From positions 7,855,255 to 7,919,254 of the forward strand of contig JABBOT010000014.1 in assembly GCA_016165875.1 (NCBI GenBank): a DNA stretch of 64,000 bases, read 5' to 3'. The notes beneath the pieces were generated by a model, which saw only the letters and a list, made by a program, of their open reading frames with translations, ran no database searches and was not told the origin of the DNA. The stretch is from Acanthopleura granulata. Taxonomy: Eukaryota > Mollusca > Polyplacophora > Chitonida > Chitonidae. The number at the start of each line of letters is the position of its first letter. The stretch's first letter is position 1. Of this stretch, positions 1 through 11,500 are shown in pieces. Both the position numbers and the translations under genes were made by a program.

Positions 1-1713
1 TTTTATTAAACAAATGGTATAGATACAATCACAGAGTCCGGTCAAGTCTTTCAGGCTTGACGGTTTTATATTAATTATTTACATGAAGGTTGGTACATGT
101 GAAACAGAATCTCAATCTGAAGGATCAATATTAAGAAGATCAACAAATATGAATGGAAAAAGAAAGCATATTTTCCCAACCGGTACTACGTGTAACTAAA
201 AAAATTACACATGTGTTAAGAGCTACTACGAATTCATCTTTGGTGTCGAGACTTTTGAAAAACTTTATGTACAACTGAATGCTGCTGCTTCAGGACTACA
301 GAAACGGATGCATCGACACCAGCAGCCATTCTGTGCGACGAAGCGAAGGTGGTGGAACAATTAACCAATATCAACCCTCTGCACACTTCTTGACAATGCA
401 GTGAACATGTTCACACCAACCAAACTGCGACATAACATCTGCTGTGCAATGCATCCATCATGGATGCCATTAAAACCTTAGATGTCCTTCTTTCTAACTG
501 CTTACAAAAACAATTCTTCCTGAAAATGGTCAGAAGCTTTGTAACCATACAGGGTTAAGGTCTGTTGATGAGTCACATAAACTCTGCTCACCATCAAAAC
601 AGGTCTGATTATCCTCACTCAAGTGTTGACCCAGTGTCTAACAGGGGTAAAAAAGAAAAAAAAATCTGAACAACACATGGGTACAGACCCAGCCATGCGA
701 TGTACCATGTTTATTTTCAATCTACGTATCAATCGCAACCCCTGATCCTATGTTTAAAATCAACCCTTTTAAAGCTGAAGTAAGTCCTTGTTTTGTACCC
801 CCTGCCTTTTACCCTCTCCCCCTCCCCCCAAATCCCTAACAGTGAGAGTTTAATCATTATGGTCACGAAGACTAACTTTTAAAAGCCTGGAAACAGCGGT
901 TGCAAAAATACAAGCATCCGTTTAGCACATAAATAGTTCGTCGATTCCTCAGTATTTATTACCATGGTTCTCGTAACCCAGTTGGTTTTTCCCTTGCTCA
1001 CCCAATCTATATTTTGCATGCCTAGATTCATTTGGGCCTGCACAAATCATGGTCTCTACCTCTTTACCCTTCATCCACATGGCCTAAACTCTGGGCTTCC
1101 ACGATTTATGTATCTCTGGCTTTAAAGACCTGAATCTAGATGTCATAATGACCCTATTCTTTTCCCAAACCACCCAATCTACAGCTCTGCAGGTTCTCAG
1201 GAAGACGCAGAAGTATAAAGCTGGCAAACGACACCAGAGCAGCCCTTTTACATCTTTATCCATCGAACTCACAGGGTTTTACGTCCTGAGAATATAGACC
1301 ATAAATACTACAGTTAACTTTCTGTCAAAGATCGTTTAGTTTGGGAGGGAATACAGACCGCCCCCTAATGCGGCGCTTGCATGCTGTACGTCTTTATTCA
1401 TTTACAACATGCAGCGCAATAGCTGCGGATGGGGAAATTTTATTCCCTGCCTCAGGCGTTTCGGCTTCAAGCTGTACGTAAATGTGTTAATTTCTGTCAT
1501 AGTACAGAGACAGGGGGCACAATTTTTCAAGAAAAATGCAAATGTCTACATCTGCCTTGGTTTTCTTTAGCCTTTGTGGATTTTAAGAACAGCTAATTGA
1601 GATTATTCCCATGTATATTACATGTGCACAAGTACATTATACACAATAGGTCACTCAATCACCTAGAAGTTAAATAAATGCCTCGAAGAACTCTTAAGAG
1701 AAGGCTTCAGAAC
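1..1713. other. Non-coding: distal 3' UTR or 3' flank of ZC3H10
   Basis: No gene is visible. On the ZC3H10 strand, AATAAA polyadenylation hexamers occur at about 1393-1398, 955-960, 710-715 and 2-7. The 3' end of the transcript could therefore lie at any of several places, or closer to the gene with a variant signal. Short A-rich and C-rich runs occur at 651-665 and 828-838. Confidence 0.4.
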
Positions 1714-1722
1714 AATGGATGG

Positions 1723-1875
1723 TTCCAGCAACCTGTGGATGGTCGTGGGTTTCCCCAGCGTCTACCTGCTTTCATCCCACCATAATGCTGGCCGTTGTCA
1801 TAAAAGTGAAATATTCCTGAGTACAGTGTAAAACACCAATCAATTAAATAAATAAATAAATAAAATAAATAAATA
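1723..1875 (+). mobile_element. tRNA-derived SINE, 5'-truncated, with target-site duplication
   Basis: The copy holds the 3' half of the main SINE: CCAGCAACCTGTGGATGG, then CCACCATAATGCTGGCC, then AAACACCAATCAATTAAATA and an AAAT-repeat tail. The tRNA-like head is missing. A 9-bp direct repeat AATGGATGG flanks it (1714-1722 and 1876-1884). A truncated 5' end with an intact tail and a TSD is the expected outcome of incomplete target-primed reverse transcription. Confidence 0.9.
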
Positions 1876-1884
1876 AATGGATGG

Positions 1885-3691
1885 GTCCAACACGGCTACC
1901 GTAATTAACCTACTTTTGATGTCACATATTATACTATACCAATGACAGAAAGTTTGAAACCAATTCATAACATTGATCTTGTTGGCATAGTAGCAACAAT
2001 ATTGATTATGATTGGTCAAATGCATGTTCTTGATTGACAGTCCAAGACAGTCCCCCCCAAAAAAACAACAACAAAAAAAAAAAAGCAAAAAATTCAAGCA
2101 CTATCCAATATTTCTGATGTACTTTTCCAAACCGGCAGAATACATGCAGCGGTGCAACAATCTGCAGTAGCTGGTATGCAGGACAGTTCAATGACCACAT
2201 GAGATCTCAGTTTTCATCAAACAGGGAAAGGTACACATATGCGTATCTCTTTCATCACAAAGGTACTGCATATCAACAAACATTTACTCAATTAAAGTAT
2301 GATTCTTAACCAGCTGGGAGATGAGGCACAAAAAAGAAGGGGGGGGGGTGAGGTTCGGCACTGGTGTTGAGGGGTGGGAATGTTGAAATTTGCATTCTTC
2401 GGAAAACAAAAGGAAACATGTTGAAGTCTTCATATCAATGTGTAACTACAGGTGCTACAACAACAGCAGTCAATACACATGAACTCCTAATTCCGAGATC
2501 CAAAGATGTGATGTTAACTGAAGAGTTACTACGTTACATAATGCACAAGTAGTCTAACTAATGAAAGACAGGAACTTATACACAAACATAATGAATGACA
2601 ATATGACCACACATGAGAGCTTTTATCTTGCAATTCATCAGGGGTGATGATGGCAAAATATCAGCCAAAATATTGAGACATAAAGAAATCTTGGTTTGAA
2701 GTCCCTCTACTTGTGCATGTCATGTTAAACTCACCAATGGAACTTTAACCGTGTTGTGTGCCACATGCATGATGTGTTGGGGCTCTGATACTACCCATTA
2801 AGTGTTGTGACGTGAGATATCAGTTAAAATGGGTATATAACTTGGGCTGCATAAAGCCAGGATATTATTCCCCACAGGTAAAAAGTTTCTGATGTCCTAG
2901 GGCATTTTGTAGAGGGGTAAATGCACAGACATCTGTTCCACGTGTACGTAGGTGTACATGTACTTGTACAATTATCGTTCTACAGCACAGTTTCGTAACG
3001 CATGACTGAAAATGTAATCCACCAATTATACTTAAATGCATCAGCATAAACTTCTAACACTAGCATGTATTTAAAAAAAAACATAAATAAACACATAACA
3101 TATACAGCCATCTCTCTAGACAACCTGAAAGTAAGGGAATTGTTATTTCAGTTAAGCCACCAACAGATAACAAATGTAAAAGCTTTTCACAGCATGTTCC
3201 AAAAGGACAAAAATGAATAAATCCAACATCTTCATATTTCAGAAATATTTGATTTTTTAAAATCACTTACAATTCAAGTGGAAAATCAGTGGCAAGTCTT
3301 TACATCAGCTACCTGTTGAACAGCCCTTAAACTTTTTACAAAAGCAAAGGAAGACAAATAAACCAAGTCAGTAATACTGCTGAATGTTCACACTTTGTCC
3401 AGATTAATTGAGATTCATTCATCTTTCAAGCTATTTTTGGGGGGTGGGGTGGAGTGGGGGGAGGAAAGGAGCACCAGCATAAAAGACAAATCTTTGTTCA
3501 ATATACATAGCTGCCAGAAACCATTTGTACAGGTAAAGACAAGTATCAGGATTGTGCAAGGGAATTGTCCATGACAACGTTTTTCAAGAGCGATTGAAGA
3601 CCAGCAATATGCGCTTGATTTACAGAGGAAGGGTGTCTTCGTTTGTTTTTGCTAGCTAGCCAATCACAGACGTGAATACTTACTGCCTAAG
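1885..3691. other. Non-coding: 3' side of ZC3H10, partly 3' UTR
   Basis: The reading frames here are short and low in complexity. No canonical AATAAA is found on the minus strand between the ZC3H10 stop and the SINE at 1.7 kb, so the 3' UTR is either long or uses a variant signal. A G-rich block (GGGGGGTGGGGTGGAG and on, 3439-3463) could form a quadruplex on the plus strand. Confidence 0.4.
3439..3463 (+). other. G-quadruplex-capable G-rich run downstream of ZC3H10
   Basis: Four or more runs of at least three G are separated by one- to three-base loops. It lies about 230 bases past the ZC3H10 stop on the non-transcribed-sense strand, so the transcript would be C-rich here. Confidence 0.45.
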
Positions 3692-4909
3692 TCAGTGAGC
3701 CAAGCTACTATGGACCACAGTGCCCATGCTTTGTGACACGATAGGGTAGGAGACCAGGGGGGTGCTCGGCCCAGACATGCTCAAGCTTTGAGGTAAACTT
3801 TGCGCTAAGCTTGCCGCCGTGTTCAAACTCTGGTGGAGAGATTCGTGTGTAAGGGACACGGAGATGCTCGACTGGGGGAGCGACACCGGCACGATGGCCT
3901 GAGGGGTCAAGGTCGCGGCGGCCATGTTGCCTGCTCCGGAGGCGGTGATGCGCTGCTGAAGAGCTATTTGCTGATTGGTCAGGTCACATTTCAGGGCCAG
4001 CTGCTGGGTGAGGCTGGTGTTAAGATGGTTGCAGGGAGGCGGGCCGGGCGCGGGGGCGGGCGCAGCGACAGCGGGCGCAGGCGTCACAACGGTCGTAAGC
4101 GGCTGGCTCACAGAGATTGGCTGGCTGACAGGGGAGGCAGAGGAGACACTTTGTAACACATTAGATTTGCTAACTCTGTATCGGGCGTTCTGTTCCAGGA
4201 GCACTTCGTTTGTGGCCGTTAGGTCTGCCACCTGTTTTTTCAACTCTTCCACTTTCCTCCGCAGCATTGTGTTTTCGTCCTCCAATAACTGGTAGCTGAG
4301 TGGACGAGAATACCGACTCTCGTACTCAAACTCTGACCGTCTTCGCTTCAGCGGTGTGTGTTCGTAATCAAAGCGTTCGAATCGCTCATACTCATCCTCG
4401 TAAGGGTCGTACAGTTTCGACTGTGCGCGAGTCCGACTCAGCGGAGTGTGGTCGGACTTTCGCACCTCAAATTCGTATTCCACGCCGTTCACATGGCGGA
4501 ATTTGCATTTTGCACCACGCTTGCATTCCCCGTTGAGATAGTCTTTGCAGATGGGGACTTCTCCGCGTAGCAGCGGGAGTTCCTTGGGGGTGACCCCTAT
4601 ACCTAACGCAGCGGCTTGCTGCAGCCTCACCGGCAACTGCCCAGTCTGCTTGTGGTGGTCTTCCTCTTCCCGCGTGCAGTGCAGGAACTTGCAGTTCGCA
4701 CGGCGACATCCCGTGTTCTGAAAATCATGACAGAAGGTGTACTCCTGTCGCCGGCCCAACTCCTTGGCTTCAGAAGAATCGGGGTGCCGGTATTTGCACC
4801 GCTTCCCTCGCTTGCACACATTGCGCAGGTAGTCCCGACATATGTCGTCTCCCTTGACGCCGCCATTCATGTACTTCTCTTCGCTGCTGCAGTCGCTGTT
4901 ATCCGACAT
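3692..4909 (-). CDS. ZC3H10: ZC3H10, CCCH-type zinc-finger protein, 405 aa, single coding exon
   Basis: The family is an RNA-binding zinc-finger protein. In mammals it has been linked to mitochondrial function and thermogenic gene control; this is known of the family and not shown here. Three CCCH fingers are visible: C24-C32-C38-H42 (spacing 7-5-3), C60-C68-C73-H77 (7-4-3) and C121-C129-C135-H139 (7-5-3). All zinc ligands are intact. A basic KRRR patch at 188-191 could be a nuclear localisation signal. A leucine/glutamate-rich coiled coil runs from about 205 to 245 and includes the conserved stretch VEELKKQV then ATNEVLLEQNA. The tail from 246 is rich in Ser, Ala, Pro and Gln and ends with a YPIxSQSM motif shared with vertebrate ZC3H10. 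The length is close to the vertebrate protein (about 430 aa). The start lies in a good context (GCC before ATG), and the acidic leader precedes finger 1 as in orthologues. No intron interrupts the frame. The GC-rich reading frame stands out against AT-rich flanks. Confidence 0.96.
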   Translation of the reverse strand: MSDNSDCSSEEKYMNGGVKGDDICRDYLRNVCKRGKRCKYRHPDSSEAKELGRRQEYTFCHDFQNTGCRRANCKFLHCTREEEDHHKQTGQLPVRLQQAAALGIGVTPKELPLLRGEVPICKDYLNGECKRGAKCKFRHVNGVEYEFEVRKSDHTPLSRTRAQSKLYDPYEDEYERFERFDYEHTPLKRRRSEFEYESRYSRPLSYQLLEDENTMLRRKVEELKKQVADLTATNEVLLEQNARYRVSKSNVLQSVSSASPVSQPISVSQPLTTVVTPAPAVAAPAPAPGPPPCNHLNTSLTQQLALKCDLTNQQIALQQRITASGAGNMAAATLTPQAIVPVSLPQSSISVSLTHESLHQSLNTAASLAQSLPQSLSMSGPSTPLVSYPIVSQSMGTVVHSSLAH

Positions 4910-5260
4910 GGCAAAGTCCGTCAGTCTCTCTGATCGTCCGTCCGCTCAACACTTTTGTTAGTAGCTCGGTTATCACTACACCATGCCCACGCAGCCTTGA
5001 CTTTTTACCACCAGTGGGCGGGCCGCTGGATCAACGCAGCCTTGACCTTTGACCTTGTGTCACAGCGAGCGAGGCGGGACTTAGCACTAGAGTCAGTCAG
5101 GTCAGTGTTATCGCAGGTCCGTGTCCTTCATGCGTACGGCGCAGGCAGGTAGCGGGGGGAACCCAGCAGGCGGCAAATACTGCAAATACAAAATAAACTG
5201 CACGTTAGTGGACTGCTCGCGAACTTTGTGCCACTACCAAACTCAGCAGGGAGACAAAAG
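4910..5260 (-). promoter_or_regulatory. 5' leader and probable promoter of ZC3H10
   Basis: The GC- and CpG-rich sequence continues for about 250 bases upstream of the ZC3H10 start and then drops into AT-rich DNA near 5200. It contains GC-box-like CCCGCC on the minus strand (around 5068-5075). A 13-base direct repeat (ACGCAGCCTTGAC at 4989-5001 and 5034-5046) is present, and a DR1 motif overlaps its second copy. I cannot place the transcription start or decide whether a 5' UTR intron exists. No convincing TATA box is seen. Confidence 0.55.
5043..5055. promoter_or_regulatory. Perfect DR1 nuclear-receptor element
   Basis: The plus strand reads TGACCT-T-TGACCT. On the gene's strand this is AGGTCA-A-AGGTCA, two perfect half-sites spaced by one base. 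DR1 is the established site type for RXR heterodimers, HNF4 and COUP-TF. It lies about 135 bases upstream of the ZC3H10 start codon. A third AGGTCA half-site sits at 5099-5104 on the plus strand. Binding is inferred only. Confidence 0.5.
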
Positions 5261-5295
5261 TGTAGTTTTTGCTGAATACAACCTTCTTTGATATC

Positions 5296-5317
5296 ATATA
5301 TATATATATATATATAT
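5296..5317. repeat. (TA)n microsatellite
   Basis: About eleven TA units lie just beyond the GC-rich ZC3H10 promoter region. Confidence 0.9.
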
Positions 5318-6583
5318 CTTCAGGCTGACTGAGTGGGCTTTAAAAACAAACTCTGTCAAGTATAAACTGCTCTGCCTTACTACTTAATTAGCAAAGAATA
5401 ACTGCATCTCCTGCAGATGATATACAATGACACTGACAACAAAAATATCATCTGAAGAAATCACATATACAAAATATCTGAAAACCCCCCAAGATAAATG
5501 GTTTTAAACATGATAAACAATGGTTCGAATAAACAAATGAACAATACAGTGCTCAGGAAGGTGTTCAGCAAAAGCTGCCATTTTGCCTCCACTGGAGAAA
5601 AAAATACTTTACAGTTTCTTCCTTCCTTATTTTAAGTCGTTAAATTTCTCTCAATGGGACAATTTATCCCTGTTCGCACCATCTTCACACTTTCAAGCAC
5701 AACACAATGAGTCGTTAATCAAGACACACAAAAGTGACAAAAGTTTAATTAGAAAAACGTTTTCTGAGCACACCTTCAAATTTTCTGGCTGCACAAAGTT
5801 TTGAGAGCATTTATGTAAACGGAAAGTCACAAATACGTAACAGGTTTTGCAGTCATTATCAGATTATTTATGTTTGATAATACCATCTAAATTGGATGAT
5901 CTGAGTATGAATGTTTGCCCATAATTAATTCAAAACTCTTAAGAGCAACAATCTGCATGGACCTGGAGAACAATGACGCTGCTATATTTAGGGGATTCAC
6001 TTCATGAAACCTGCATGTCCTAGTGATCAAATCATCATTTTAAAGATTTCAAAATTAATTGCACTTATTCCAGCCAAAATTTAAAGAATACAAGCAGTTG
6101 TCTAACGCACAGCTTTGAACCTGAGCAGTCAATATAATGGCCGAGGCATTCAAAATGCTTTCTGTATAGTTGTAAACCTCTTACAGATAAAATTTATACA
6201 TATATCAATATAGAGACTAATTTTCACATTACTCTCAGATTTGGAAACAGCTGACCAACTCATATCACTACTCCATGAAAACTCAGTCTGCATGCCCACC
6301 TCTTCAAGTCAAAAAACTGCACCAGTCACAGAGTGTGTGCCACTAACTTTGATACCATGAGCTATACATACAGGCACAGGTACTTATATAATACCTGGCA
6401 CAATGATGTAACCAGCAAGCCAGTCTATCAGTCAAGTCACATCGCTCGATCACGCCTGATTTTTTGTCAAAGAGTATTTCTACTCAGGACTGCATTTATC
6501 AAACTCATATATGACGTTAGATAAGATGATTTGATTACAGCATTGTCCCTTTTCACTGTGACAGGTGTAGAATGCAATTCATA

Positions 6584-6664
6584 CTATATATATATATATA
6601 CATACACTGATAGCTATTGTTAAAAACATATATATATCACACACACACATATATATATATATAG
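6584..6664. repeat. Compound TA / CA microsatellite
   Basis: (TA)n at 6584-6600 and a CACACA then (TA)n block at 6630-6664 flank a short unique spacer. Confidence 0.85.
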
Positions 6665-6997
6665 GTGCAGCCCAAACACAAACAGAATGTTTATTATATC
6701 TAATTTAATTTATTACCTTAGCCTGATATTCACATCTTTAATTGCAAAAAGATGTTGTTTATGAAATATATTAATACTTCAAACTCTCAATAAAGTCACG
6801 ACTAACAATTTCTGTCACAACGAGTACTGAGTCCAAAATCTGAGACCTTGGCTGAGTGAGTCTGGGAACTGCTCAAACAGAGCAATACAATGGGTCTTCT
6901 GTGCCTTTACTGCTGATAACTAAAGCCAAATAAACATGCATATGTATGAGGGCAATAATCATAAATCGTTAATCTAACATATACCTTTACGGAAAAA

Positions 6998-7562
6998 CCT
7001 CTTTCATAACCCTTTAAGGATAACATTTTCTATCATAGCCTGTTATGGAAAAGCTATGTCCTAAACTTTTCAAGACAGAATAGCTATCACAATTCTTTAA
7101 AGGAAAATCAAGACTAGGAAAGCACAATATAAACTGTAGTAGAAAGAGAAAGGTGAGAGTAAGTGACAACTTAAAAACAGCATTCAGTAATTTTTCAGAC
7201 ACTCTTTTTTATCGCTCTGAGTTCTCATGTGCTCTTTTTATCACTGAAAGCTTCCACAGCGGTTTGAAGACAGCAACATATTACCGAGCTGAAGCTGGCT
7301 GATTGTGACGGACGTGAACCAGGTCGGTAGCACAACCTCTATAACAATCCATTAAGGATAACATATATCATAATCCTCTAAGGAAACCCTCTATCACAAT
7401 CCTTACGGTGTAACATTTATCAATGATAAACCTTTAATGACAAAATTTATCTATCATCGTCCTTTAAAGAAAACCTGTGTCATAAACCTTTAAGGATAAA
7501 TTCTATTATAATCCATTAAAATAAATGTTATCTATAACAATCCTACAGGGAAAGCATAGAGC
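6998..7562. repeat. Degenerate ~30-bp tandem array, interrupted
   Basis: Variants of a phrase like CTATCACAATCCTTTAAGG followed by AAAAC or ATAACATT recur in two clusters, 6998-7115 and 7335-7562. Unit lengths range from about 28 to 38 bp and copies are strongly diverged. Unrelated sequence at 7116-7334 separates the clusters. Confidence 0.7.
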
Positions 7563-8029
7563 ATCAAAATCATGGCTGCCTTCTCCACGTCATCATAACA
7601 ACACATAGGATGTTAGCATGTTACTTAAGTCATGTTTTCCAGATATAGTTTAGCTGTAAAAATTGACCTTTAAAATAACATGAAGGCATTAAAATTATAC
7701 CTTTGATACAGGTACTGTCTGATATGAGGAAATAAGGCTGAACTGAGTGAGACAATTAAGTGAAGAGCATCTCTCCACCAAACTGTATATGCATATGATG
7801 TTATGCACGCATGCATGCAGACATACGTCTTTACTCCTTGATGCAGTGGTAACACCCGACAGTGAATTGCACACGTACATGAACGCCTTAGGCTGGACGT
7901 GCAGGTCACGCCCGGTGGGGTAAAGGGGGCGTTAGAAGCATCGTGTGATTGCAAAACTATCTGGAGAAAATCTGCAATGAGGCAAAGCATACGTAACTCT
8001 CGTGGGACCAAATCGCGCTAACGCACAAA

Positions 8030-8540
8030 TTAATACGGCTTTATTCCAGATACCTGCGCCACAAGTTCTTGTTTGTCTCCGCGTCAATAATCTGCTGCAA
8101 ACAGCTTTGATCTTGCCACAAAAATCATGATTAACCTTTTCTCTAAACGACTTCAAAGTCACAGTGCAGTCATTAATTACGCACAGTTCTCGTCGCTGAC
8201 GAAATAAATCTTCATCGGAGAAGCCACGGTGATTCCTCAGAGAGCAGGAATAGCACGAGTCGGCACATCTAAGAACCACAGATCCCAAACAAAACAAAAT
8301 GCTGTAGATGCATTCATTCGGACGATGATACACATGAATATTTCACCGGATTTTCTTGCCTTCCACACGAAGTCGATAACAACCGGCAACTGCAACTTTT
8401 ACAGCTTCAGGACAATTATCTTGTTAGAGGTCGCCACTTTTTCTTGCAGCGAATCACCAGGAAGCTGTGGCCTCCGCAAAACTTCACGGGACGATTATTC
8501 ATGGATAATTCACTGTGGACCCCACAGGTGCTGTAACTGG
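8030..8540. promoter_or_regulatory. CpG-bearing island, candidate regulatory element or first exon
   Basis: GC and CpG content rise against the flanks. The block carries CTTTGATC (a perfect TCF/LEF-type site near 8105), AATTAATAC and CATTAATTACG homeodomain-type cores. A minus-strand reading frame in the same block (8333 down to about 8052) has a hydrophobic N-terminus and many cysteines; it is treated as a hypothesis in the findings. Confidence 0.25.
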
Positions 8541-11500
8541 CCCTGATCAATTACTCCCACCCCCACCTCACCCCCTGCATCAATCCCCACATTCTCTGGT
8601 GACTTCAACTCTCCTGATCTTTTTCCAGCTGTTTCATAGCCTATCTGTGGTCCATTTTCTCTGGAATCTAACCAATAGTGTAAACAGAAAAAAAAAAACC
8701 CCAACAAACCAAAGATTACTGGATTTCCCCTTCCCCCTGTTCCACAGGATCTTCTTAACATCAATGCATCACAATGCTGCACTTGCTTTCTGTTTTTATT
8801 TCTAACAAACGGCTATCCATCCTGCAAGATCATAAAGGAGGCACCTCTCGCAAAGATTTTACAAATTTCCAGGTTAAATTAGCCAGACAAACAAGCAGTG
8901 TTAATAAATTCTTGCTTAACACCACAATGAAGAATCCATGGTGGTGGAGTTTTAGAAGGCAAAGAAAATGAGGTGCGTAACGGATAAAACCACTGACCTT
9001 TGACATTTTAACTGTGGACTTTCCATAGTGTTACAAATGTGATTTGAATGTGATAAACAACAGTAACAGACAAGTGGCCTTCAGTTAAGCAAATTTGCAT
9101 GAAATTTTCCATTATTGCTTATTGTTTCTAATTTAGTCCCTATGAAAGAACGAAAGCAAATGTAACCCAGACAGGAATCGCACACCTTTAATTATCACTG
9201 ACTCAGTACACTCTCTGGACACATTTTGATATCTGTTTCCAGGAACAGAACACTGAAGAATAAAAATATCAAACTGTTTTTATATACATGTACTGAATCC
9301 AAAAGCTCTCTGTGGTCATTATACTCTTGCCAAAGAAGCTATATGAACTTTTCTTTAATACCTGACATTATCTCCTGTTTAAGTCAAACAATTCCATCCA
9401 ATACATAACGTAAGTAATATTTCTCCCCTCCATACAATAAAAAAAAAAAAAAAACAGTTTACAGAATCCTGCCAGACTGGATGACAACCTCATGTACTGG
9501 AAGACATAAAGTACAGAGATGTAAACAGAACTTGGGTACTATATATCAGGCTTCTTGTTTCAGGCCTGTGATGTGATGAGGACAGATGTGGCTATACAAT
9601 GGGGGTCTGCCTACACCCTAATGTCTTTACAACAGCAGGAGGGGGGGGACTTTCCTTCTTATCACAAGGCAGTATCCTGACTGAAAATATTGACTTGCTG
9701 GGTGACACAATATTTACTCTCCACAGAAACCATAAACAACCACTGGGTGATAAATGGCTGAGGGCTTTCCACAGAGAAATACCACAGAGCATATATATGT
9801 GTACTTAAGAAGCTAGTATCAGACAGATTGAAACCCTGCCCAACTAGTCAGACTAGAGCTATTGTCAGCCGTTGTTTGAATGGTGTACAGGTTTGCATAC
9901 CAGCGCTACAGTATAGTGCTAGGGTCAATTTCCTCTGAGTGATTTTTAAACTTATTTCACTTTTTCTTTTCTCTCTTTTTTTTTTCTCTTTAATCCCTGG
10001 ACTGACCACTGGCTATTTATTTTCCATGTTACACTTTACACTGTATCACACACTTGCATGTGATTCGATTTGTAAATTCAGAAAGTCAAAAACTTTCTTA
10101 CGACGCATTCCTTAGTTTACAGTCTCAGGAGTTGAAACTGAAACAGATTTATCCTGTGTCATTCAGTAGCTGACCATTTAGGGGTTTAAAACAAAGAACT
10201 ACGCTTGGAATACAATCAACAAAAACTGGGGACTTCAACTGTGATTTAATATCTTCAACCTGATCAATGAGCTTTCTGATCAAGTTGGTATGTGGTTGGT
10301 ATTAGATCCTTCCACACAGACTTTCCATGCCAGTGTACCAATGCATGCTGTCTACGTGGACAAGTGCCATGATTTTCAATCAAAATATTTTATATTTTCA
10401 TAATCAACAGAAATATTTGCTCATTTATGACAGACAAATTCCTTCATCTCTGTTACCATTCTCTGTCTGCCCACAAAAAATACATGTAGTGCTTTCAGAC
10501 AGATTGCTTTTCAAAAAAGGAAAAAAAAGGGAGGCAAGAAGCTGAGGAGAGAGACTAAACCTGTCTGAGACCGGCTAGCTGTTCTTTCCCGTCTGTTCAC
10601 AAGAAGTGTGTGCATGACATCAGGTTTTCCTGATCACATCACAAATGTTAGAGTACAGCTGGTGTGACACACACATGTCAGTCAGTCTTAACGACAGACC
10701 AAGTCTGATGCAGCATGCAGCCTGGGGGTAGCAAATAAACAGCTGTCAAGTCCAACAAATCACAAACAAATTTTCTCTCACAGCCTAAACACCGTCTGAG
10801 AAGTCATGTTTTTTTTTTTTGTTCTTTTTTTTTTTGGTGTCTATTTTATTATATCCTTGTACAATTCTTATGAACCAACTTTCTTCAAAGCAGTACCGTC
10901 TGACAGAATTTTACACCTTCTGTTACATGTACCGTCAGCTGAAACACTATTTAAAAACTTAAATGTCTTCAGCAGTGAAAACTTCCTCTGAGAGTAGACT
11001 TAATGATTCAGGGAGTTCTTTGCACGCTGATAAATAAGAAGTGCAGGTGTCAAAGTCATTTTGTGACAGCAAACATCATCTGGGCTCCACATGCACCACT
11101 TCCTCATCATCCACAAACCATTTAGGTTCAGGTTCTTGTACTTCCTCTCACATATCAACCTATCACCATTTCAAGACACAAGCCAGACACTTATACACCA
11201 AAGTCATTTCTTTGTTTCTTATGCAATATGCCACTATAAAGTATAATGAAGTCAACCTGTTCTTTTCCATGCATATACTTAACTTGACGAACTTTTAATT
11301 TATGTCCATATCCACATAATCATTACATAAATCTTGTCAATCATTATAAATCTAAGATTTCCACGCCACTCTCATTCTACCTGGGACCTTGTTTAACGAT
11401 AAGCAATCAACAGCCTTTGTGTATTATCCTGTGCAGGTGTACATGCCTTTAAGATCACTTTGGTTTATGCACCAATATGGCGTGCATATCTGTAACTCAT

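Larger units (their letters stand above)
5318..8029. other. Non-coding AT-rich sequence with simple repeats
   Basis: No exon or recognisable gene is seen. The stretch holds two microsatellite blocks and a degenerate tandem array, listed separately. ATGCATGC-type alternating sequence occurs around 7800-7820. Confidence 0.5.

Noticed and set aside
3833..4933. Antisense and out-of-frame reading frames over ZC3H10
   Set aside because: They are shadows of a GC-rich coding region. The zinc-finger frame is the only one with domains.
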